DNA of 25,760 nucleotides, taken from the NCBI GenBank assembly GCA_003427395.1, contig BFEA01000768.1, forward strand, positions 51,116 to 76,875, written 5' to 3'. Position numbers and translations under genes: made by a program. Shown here piece by piece: positions 19,588 to 25,760 of this stretch. Every line of letters starts with the position of its first letter. Position 1 is the stretch's first letter. Under the pieces are notes generated by a model. That model saw only the letters and a list, made by a program, of their open reading frames with translations, was not told where the DNA came from and did no database searches. This DNA is from Chara braunii (lineage: Eukaryota; Streptophyta; Charophyceae; Charales; Characeae).

Positions 19588-19895
19588 CTTAGTAATTTTT
19601 TGCAAATATTTTGATTTTTTGCAATTATAGGTAATTTATTTGGATTATTTATCATTGCAATTGCTGCAGCAGAAACAACAATTGCATTAGCTATTTTATT
19701 AGCTATGTATGAAGATTTTATGATGTGTTTGGGAAGAATGAATCGTATGTCAAGCTTTTTCATTAGGTTATGGATTGATTTTCTGATTACTTAACCAATC
19801 AATAAGTTGCCACAGTGAAGATAGATTATGATATCTATCTAATATGTCTCTATTGCAAAATCATTATATTTTTTTAATTTATAGTATGCATTATT
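19588..19895 (+). pseudogene. ndhE-like 3' fragment (left arm of inverted repeat)
   Basis: The plus strand reads LV-FCKYFD, then after a frameshift GNLFGLFIIAIAAAE, TTIALAILLAMYE. The pattern FDS...G(D/N)-F-x-F(V/I)IAIAAAE-xxI-LAI is the C-terminal half of plastid NdhE, a small membrane subunit of the NADH dehydrogenase-like complex (mitochondrial Nad4L is the homologue). The N-terminal half is absent or unrecognisable (19480-19587). The remainder of the arm is AT-rich non-coding DNA. Confidence 0.6.
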
Positions 19896-19947
19896 TAACA
19901 AGTATCATAGATAAAAGATTCTATATAAATTGAATGAGTTTATAATG

Positions 19948-20255
19948 AATAATGCATACTATAAATTAGAAAAATATAATGATTCTACAATAGAGACATA
20001 TTAGATAGATATCATAATCTATCTTCACCGTGGCAACTTATTGATTGGTTAAGTAATCAGAAAATCAATCCATAACCTAATAAAAAAGCTTGACACACGA
20101 TTCATTCTTCCCGAATACAGCATACGACATTCATCATAGTTAATAAAATAGCTAATGCAATTGCTGCTTTTGCTGCAACAATTGCAATGATAAATAGTCC
20201 AAATAAATTACTTATAATTGCAGAAGAATCAAAATATTTGCAAAAACTTACTAAG
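19948..20255 (-). pseudogene. ndhE-like 3' fragment (right arm of inverted repeat)
   Basis: This arm is the reverse complement of 19588-19895 with scattered changes. Its minus strand reads LVSFCKYFDSSAII, then NLFGLFIIAIVAAKAAIALAI, without the frameshift of the left arm. The arms differ by substitutions, so they have diverged since duplication. Spacer 19896-19947 is 52 bp. Confidence 0.65.
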
Positions 20256-20257
20256 TG

Positions 20258-20448
20258 AAGAATGAATCGTGTGCCAAGCTTTTTCATTAGGTTATGGATT
20301 GATTTTCTGATTACTTAAGCAATCAAAAAGTTGTCACGGTAAAGATAGACTATGATATCTATCTAATATGTCTCTATTGTAAAATCATTATATTTTTTTT
20401 TTATTTATAGTAACCAATCAATAAGTTACCACGGTGAAGATAGATTAT
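20258..20448. repeat. Third and fourth partial copies of the organelle-derived repeat
   Basis: From 20258 the sequence repeats the non-ndhE part of the left arm (starting GAATGAATCG) in direct orientation to about 20410. It then restarts at TAACCAATCAATAAGTT for 38 bp, ending where the 123-bp array resumes. Confidence 0.7.
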
Positions 20449-20810
20449 AACTCCTTAGTTTTGCAAAAATTTCGGCAGCACTCCCTTTAGAAAAGTTTTA
20501 TTCCAAAATTTATACAAGGCTAAGTTCAGATTTCTATAATAACTTTAACTTCTCAAAGTCCAATTTTGTCCAACTCCCTGAACTAGCAAAAATTTGGGCA
20601 GCACTCCCTTTAGAAAATAAGACTTTCCAGATTTTTACTAGGTCAGATATAAAGAAAAGACAAGTTGAACTTTGACAAGTCAAAAATTGACTAACTCCTT
20701 GGATTTGTAGAAATTTCGGCAGCGCTTCCCGTAGAGAAAGTAGCTTGCCAAGATTTATACAAAGCCAAGTACAACAAAAGATCTCAGAAAATACGAGAAT
20801 TGATCTAATT
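20449..20810. repeat. ~123-bp tandem repeat, right block (three units)
   Basis: Units start at 20449, 20572 and 20693, with the same TTTCGGCAGC-CT(T/C)CC core as the left block. The last unit fades at about 20810. The pairwise pattern (TTTCGGCAGC in units 1, 3 and 5; TTTGGACAGC or TTTGGGCAGC in units 2 and 4) suggests a higher-order dimer repeat. Confidence 0.75.
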
Positions 20811-21052
20811 AAAAAAAACTTAGCTCAGAAAATGCAGGAACTGAAACTAACTCCTATGACTCTAGCACGCGGCGAGCCTCTAAAGCAACTACCTGTCAAA
20901 CTAGAACTCATACCAAGTAGTAATCTCACTCAGTCACACGCAGGCCAAACCACAAAGGTAAGTACTCTCGCCACCCCAAGGTCAATTTAACAAACAATAG
21001 TTCATAACCTTTCAATAATTTATCCCTTTATACCCTGCTTACATAGGGCATT
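20811..21052. other. No recognised gene
   Basis: An 81-codon plus-strand frame (20745-20990) overlaps the last satellite unit and has no recognisable motif. I see nothing else. Confidence 0.4.
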
Positions 21053-21880
21053 GAGTTTGGCCATTCGTCTTAGAAACAATGCCAACTCTTTGCCTTAGTT
21101 ATACACGAACAGGTTGCACAACTACTTCTCTCTTCCTTGGGCGTATGACTAAGATATTTGTTTTAGAAACAATGCTTAGTCGCCCTGAACTGTTTAAATA
21201 GCCAAGTTATATATACCCTCTTTGAACTTAATCTTCGCAAGTGAGCGTAGGGATGAGCCATTCGTCTTAGAAACAATGCTCAGCCTGCCCAGGTTACGTT
21301 CAATTATAACTCTTGATTATACTCTTTTCACTTGTGATAAGACTATAGTCAGACCATTCGTCTTAGAAACAATGCCTGACTAGCCTTGTTCGCATATAGG
21401 TACATATATATATCATTATAGAGAATCCTATTCCTTCGTTCTCATTATGGTCCTAAGGCCTCAGACTTAGACCATTCATCTTAGAAACCATGTTTAGTCC
21501 TCTGGCCCTGAATCCTCCCTTAGAATAAAAACAATCAAGGAGAGATGAACCATTCATCTTAGAAACAATGCTTAACTCTCCCTTTTTCAGCACACAAAAA
21601 AACACAGTACCCTAGGTCTGACCCAGAGACTGTTCAGAAACCACCCAAGTAAAACAGCGGCTAGACCATTCAACTTAGAAACAATGTCTGACCCTCAAAA
21701 GTCAAGCAAACAATACCCCTCAGAAATAAGTAGCCAGACCATTCATCTTAGAAACAATGTCTGGCACAATTAAAGAAACACAGCAACCAAGCCATTCATC
21801 TTGTAAACAATGCTTGGTTCGTCAGAAAGCAGAACAAAACACAGCAGTCAGGCCATTCATCTTAGAAACAATGCCTGACC
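21053..21880. repeat. Array of ten constant-loop, variable-stem hairpins
   Basis: Ten copies of a 21-nt core, (C)CATTCATCTTAGAAACAATG with few changes, begin at 21061, 21154, 21258, 21354, 21472, 21550, 21666, 21739, 21792 and 21853. Within the core CATT pairs with AATG, and the flanks of each copy pair with each other though they differ between copies: GACTAAG/CTTAGTC (copy 2), TGAG/CTCA (3), TAGTCAG/CTGACTA (4), GGAGAG/CTCTCC (6), GCCAGA/TCTGGC (8), AACCAAG/CTTGGTT (9), GTCAGG/CCTGAC (10). In most copies the first C of the core is a bulge. Spacing is 53-118 bp and the DNA between is not obviously repeated. This is covariation, either of a structured RNA or of a hairpin mobile repeat. I recognise no known family. 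Confidence 0.85.
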
Positions 21881-22920
21881 CTATAAGACCCATTCAATTG
21901 CAAACAAAACTGCCTTCCTCCCAGCCTTCCCCCAGATGCACCCCTTTGTTACAATCTGCTTTCAGACAATCAAGAACTGAAACTGCCATTATACAAGCAT
22001 TCCTTTAGTTAGTCTGATTTGTGTCATGAAAGTCAATTCAAAGCCAAAATAAGGGTAGGATACAATGCAGTCAGCCAATACATAGGGAGAGATATAGATA
22101 GGGGTCAGACTGGGTTTATAAAGAAAGCAATGGTTACCTCTGAGTTCCCTGCCTCCAGAACTCCTCTTGAGTTCCGGTAGGGCTCCCGCAATCGGTAGGC
22201 AGACTCCCCACAGAGTCTTGATGCGGTCCTACGGGTTGCAATCCCGCCTGCCGCCTTCCTCTCAGGTCAGGACCAGACTTAGAGTAAGGTGGGTAGAGGC
22301 AGAAACATTTAGTCTCTCAGATATATAGGAAGGGTACACTCAGACTCGCAGGAGAGGGCCTTGGTACCTGGATACGCCTGAGGGCCCCGCAATGGCGGCC
22401 AAAATGCACCGCAGCTTGGTCAACCTGAAGCCACGCTGCAGGAATTAATCCACTGACGACGCCCTAAGTCACGGCAATAACCCCCCCTTTTTCCACAACT
22501 GCAGCCCCGATAAAAACTGTAGCCACGCAACTTCAACAGCCGTGTTGAAATTGGCACAACAGTCCACGGTAACTGCTGTAGCAGAGACGCCGCGGCAACT
22601 GGCAGTCGGACACCCGGCTATGGGGCGCTGCACCAGCCAGAATACACCATAATGAGCAGCGCCAGCTGTGAGGGCATCAACAACGGCCTACGAGCATAAC
22701 AAGTACCTGCCCACAGACGTAGAGCACAATGACCCCTGCTAGCCCGATCCCCGCTGTCAGCAGTGCCCAACAGACCTGCGGCGTCGTACCCAACGGGAAG
22801 TGGCCTCACCAAGCGAATTTATCGGTAATGGCCCTCCCCAAGCCCGCGGCTCAGGCTAAGTCCTCTGGTCAAGACGCACGGAGGTACACTCACCTTACAA
22901 CCATGCGCACAACAAGAGCG
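21881..22920. other. No recognised gene
   Basis: A possible eleventh, decayed hairpin core (CCATTCAATTGCAAAC, about 21899) lies at the start, without complementary flanks. The rest, becoming GC-rich, holds no protein motif or clear repeat on either strand. Confidence 0.4.
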
Positions 22921-22936
22921 GGGGGGGGGGGGGGGA
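22920..22936. repeat. Poly-G run
   Basis: A run of about 16 G interrupts the GC-rich DNA. It could form a G-quadruplex and is also a likely sequencing weak point. Confidence 0.8.
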
Positions 22937-23138
22937 TTACGTACACCGACGCAAGGGGCAAGTTGCCTGGATCTCCTATCGGAATACGTGTCCCGAACCC
23001 CTGTGGCTGGCCTCGCACTACCCTCCCCGGCACGACGAATAAGGTCGGACGACTTCCCTTCCGAAGCCGGGGAACATGCACTGCCTCCTCCTCCGCGCTC
23101 CACGATCAGTCCAGTAGCCAGCGGGTGCGCCTTCCGTT

Positions 23139-23140
<2 letters not shown>

Positions 23141-23220
<80 letters not shown>

Positions 23221-23221
23221 N

Positions 23222-23302
<81 letters not shown>
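23141..23302. repeat. (CT)n microsatellite, ~160 bp, with one N
   Basis: An almost pure CT tract is broken by two TTTC interruptions and an unknown base at 23221. Its length is likely uncertain. Serine/leucine frames across it are artefacts. Confidence 0.95.
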
Positions 23303-23306
<4 letters not shown>

Positions 23307-25271
23307 TCCCTATCCCTCACTCAGGGAGCTTCATACGGACCCTCGCACTATACACCTTCACCTCTCTCCCGGCCGACTCGCGCTACCACCGGTCAGTAGG
23401 CCGGGCCAAATTGAATGAATCTACCGCTAACCCCCAAAAAGATACATTACCCCTTTCTCAACCTTCTTACCCAGGGGCAGCATCTCACCAATATAACTCT
23501 AAATCTAACCACTAACTCCAAGTTTCGTCCTCACCGTCAGATTCGTCGTGCCCAAAACCTTGGAAACGAAACGTCACTCGCTCGATACTACGAAGAATCG
23601 AGTGAGTCGCCTCTTTTCTCCTCCTTACTATTGCTAGCTTTCGCCATCTTCAGCGCACCCGTTTTTCTCAATACCTCCTATTCTACTAATCGAGCACTAA
23701 AACTAACCCTCCTAGCGGATTCGCAAGGCCCTAATACCCCCATTCAACATCTCCCTTCGCCCGTTTTTGGCAGGGATCGGGCGGGTTTTGCGTTCTCGAC
23801 CGCGCTCCGACCGTCTTCCCTCTTCCCCCCCATCTCCCTTTCCACCCGCACATGGTGCCAACCCCCCGCCAGGTTCACTCACCCTCCTTCATTGCCCGCT
23901 GCCCGTCACTACCCGTTGTCGCCGTACTCCCTCACTCCTTAGTGCGCTGTCCACCCCACCTTCCCGCACTCGCCTCGTAGCCACAGCCGCCCGCCTGTCT
24001 CATCTCCCATTCTGCTCCGCCATCCTCTCTTCGCTATGCATGCACCTGGCGCAATATGCGTCCAGGTTCCTTCTCCCAGTTTCTCATGCTACACTCGCCC
24101 TCCGGTCGGCCTGATTCGGCAGCATTCAATACAACGGTCCGCCCGACAGCTCGATAGCTCCAACGCCCAATGTCGTACTGTTGCCCAGCGCTGCCGCCTG
24201 GACGGACCCATCGTTTTGACTCGGCGCTCGTCTCATCAGGCTAGCGCCCCGTCACCTCCCGCTGTTGCAGATGCCGCCCAGTCGGACTCGCCACTCTGGA
24301 ATTTCGCCCCGGCCCTCACTGAAGTAGCCCTACCTACTACTGCCCGTCACCTCTTTCCACCCGGCCTCAACGTGTTAGCGCTTGCCACCCACTGCTACGT
24401 AGCGCCGCCCGTCTGCTCCTACATGACGCTGCCCACTGCACTATCTACCCTGCCCACGACTCCCCGGTGTTACCCGATACTCGCTGACCGGTCCCACGCC
24501 CGTCTGCTCACAAATGCCCATAGGGGGAGAGGGCCCGGAGGGGAGACACAATGGCTCGCCCATTAAGGAAGCCCGGCCCCGATGATGTCGGCTGACCCCT
24601 GGTCGGTACCACCCGCCTGTTGAAGCAGGTATCGCACCTGTTGGTGGGTGCCGCTCTTGCATGTTCCCTTGTTAGAGGCTTGAGCACGGCCGTAATCGAG
24701 GCGGGTGCTCCCCATAAATTTTTGCGAGGGGTAACTTTGACGCATTCGCGAAGCCTGTTTATAATGGCACCTCAGGCAATCCCGCGAATATGACACAAAC
24801 CCACGCGACCTCTCTAGACCCAAAACATAGGTCCTATACGTTGGGCACTATAGGCCCTTCTGCCTTAAGCGCAAACACCGACTCTGATCGTGACCGCGCC
24901 GTGTGCTCCGCACCGGCGTAGTAGAGGACTTCCGCCGGCATCCCGAACACGCGGATCCGCCAAACAAGGCGTGCACTCAAGGTCCTCGACTGCCGTGACA
25001 ACCATTAAGTCTGGTGTCGCGTCCGGATTACGCGAAGTGTCGGAAACTACACAAATTAATACAATAATAATTTAATATAAAATATAAATAAACGTCGCGT
25101 ATCCCGCTGGCCCGTGACGCCGCGCATACCCAGGCCACGTATGGTGGCGACTCGCTGTCAATACCCTACGCCGCCATGCGCGCCTCTCACCCTGACAAGA
25201 ACCTACGCTTTCGTTCACGCGTACGCCGTCAGGCAGGCGACGCTGCACTTGCGCGACTTGCAAAAAACACG
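23303..25271. other. C-rich region without recognisable gene
   Basis: Long plus-strand open frames (23415-23942, 24036-24566) are Pro/Ser/Ala-rich, as expected by chance in C-rich DNA, and show no family motif. A hairpin of 11 bp with one G-U pair, ACTCGCTCGAT with ATCGAGTGAGT, lies at about 23575-23605. A short AT-rich island is at 25055-25092. Confidence 0.4.
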
Positions 25272-25297
25272 CCAAATACCCTTGTAAGGGTATTTGG
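25272..25297. repeat. Perfect 12-bp inverted repeat
   Basis: CCAAATACCCTT (25272-25283) is followed after GT by its exact complement (25286-25297). It may be a hairpin or the junction of a fold-back element. Confidence 0.75.
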
Positions 25298-25444
25298 TAC
25301 GACAGCGCTTCTCCTCCCCCCACCCAGCTGGCAGCGATTGACGATGGCAACGACGCTCCTCCGTCTCTCGGCGTCAGATGACGATGACAACGATGAAGAT
25401 GTGGACGACGACGACGGGACAACGGGAACCAGCTCCGATACCAA

Positions 25445-25634
25445 TGCAATCAAACAAGTCTTCTTCGATACTCAACATACGTACAAATAGATGACGATGA
25501 GACTGACAACTTGCGCCCACACAAAGCTCATAGATAAAATAGCCAAGAACACAGTTCAGATTCCAACCTGTCTCGATCGGCTATGGCACATTTGCGCTCG
25601 ACATCAATTTACCCTGATCAGTTGTTTCCCCAAA
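25445..25634 (-). repeat. LTR fragment, second copy of the 6873 LTR end
   Basis: From TGCAATCA at 25445 the sequence follows 6873-7063 closely (CACACAAAGCTCA, AGCCAAGAACACAGTTCAG, CTGTCTCGATC). The match breaks at about 25634, where the ~100-bp dispersed repeat begins. It is a truncated LTR from the same Ty3/gypsy family. Confidence 0.75.
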
Positions 25635-25760
25635 ACAGCCATTTCGTCAAAACGGACATATTATATTTTTTGAACGAAATCAAAACTGATTTTTTTTGCC
25701 AAAATCCGGTCGGAATTTCTTGCTCTTGGGGGTCCGGCGTTCCCAAAACGCCGGACCCCC
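25635..25760. repeat. ~100-bp dispersed repeat ending in a 14-bp palindrome
   Basis: 25635-25735 matches the insertion in the RT at 9985-10090. Then GGGGGTCCGGCGTT (25728-25741) pairs perfectly with 25747-25760 around CCCAA, and the right arm ends at the window edge. The element may therefore be one arm of a longer fold-back repeat that continues outside the window. Confidence 0.7.

Larger units (their letters stand above)
19223..20448. mobile_element. Insert in the 123-bp array carrying organelle-derived inverted repeats
   Basis: Left of 19480 the insert is ordinary composition with no gene. From 19480 on it becomes extremely AT-rich. It contains two 308-bp inverted arms (19588-19895 and 19948-20255), a third partial copy in the first orientation (20258-20410) and a fourth short piece (20411-20448). 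Both arms carry an ndhE-like coding fragment, so the source is probably plastid DNA moved to the nucleus and rearranged. Mitochondrial origin (nad4L) is less likely but possible. Confidence 0.6.

Noticed and set aside
22729-23515. Long frames containing serine/leucine runs
   Set aside because: They cross a (CT)n tract and show no domain on either side.
24195-24250. TCATCAG on the plus strand as a minus-strand hammerhead core
   Set aside because: The GAAA box reads AAAA, stem II is only 3 bp and no NUH/stem III partner is found.
23415-24566. Two plus-strand frames of about 175 codons
   Set aside because: Their Pro/Ser/Ala-rich composition is expected by chance in C-rich DNA. No motif, start context or partner supports a gene.
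24563-24823. CLRC-type start of a possible zinc knuckle on the minus strand
   Set aside because: The required His and last Cys are absent at the expected spacing, and no other retroelement motif is adjacent.

Overview
This window looks like nuclear DNA from a repeat-rich eukaryote. I see no intact cellular gene, rRNA or tRNA. Almost everything recognisable is a decayed or nested mobile element, a tandem repeat or transferred organelle DNA. A green-lineage host is suggested by three things: a Penelope-like element with an N-terminal GIY-YIG nuclease (the Chlamys-type arrangement known from green algae and spike mosses), plant-like Ty3/gypsy gag-pol with a chromodomain-like end, and an AT-rich insert with a fragment resembling plastid ndhE. 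A charophyte such as Chara would fit, but that is inference.

Layout. Positions 1-6216 hold a Penelope-like element (PLE) read on the minus strand. Two ~1.08-kb direct repeats (1-1085 and 5133-6216, pseudo-LTRs) flank a broken coding region ordered CCHC zinc knuckle/coiled coil, SAP-like linker, GIY-YIG endonuclease, CxC linker, reverse transcriptase. Positions 6217-6872 are microsatellites. A Ty3/gypsy element on the minus strand follows: LTR from 6873 with a TATA box, chromodomain-like tail, integrase, RNase H and RT (7824-10016), the C-terminal half of protease (10100-10650), then the N-terminal half of protease and gag (13433-15710). Its RT has lost a segment and carries a ~100-bp dispersed repeat. 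Its protease is split by a ~2.8-kb insertion (about 10650-13432) that contains an assembly gap (10808-11702), three ~105-bp tandem repeats and a complete type III hammerhead ribozyme (12409-12464, plus strand).

Positions 15711-18300 hold non-coding DNA with a TTGAC cluster, a (CT)n tract and a strongly folded segment (18126-18211). Positions 18984-20810 hold ~123-bp tandem repeats interrupted by an AT-rich insert with a 308-bp inverted repeat, whose arms each encode the 3' part of an ndhE-like gene. Positions 21053-21880 hold ten hairpins that share a 21-nt core, while the flanking stems differ from copy to copy yet stay self-complementary. Positions 21881-25270 are GC/C-rich with no recognisable gene, apart from a long (CT)n tract. 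At 25445-25760 a fragment of the same LTR is joined to the same ~100-bp repeat, ending in a perfect palindrome at the window edge.

The most interesting items are the stem-variable, loop-constant hairpin array, the hammerhead ribozyme inside the protease insertion, the permuted-domain PLE, whose upstream partial copy stops at the foot of a stable hairpin, and the plastid-derived inverted repeat. All were read by eye; no alignment, folding or database search was run.
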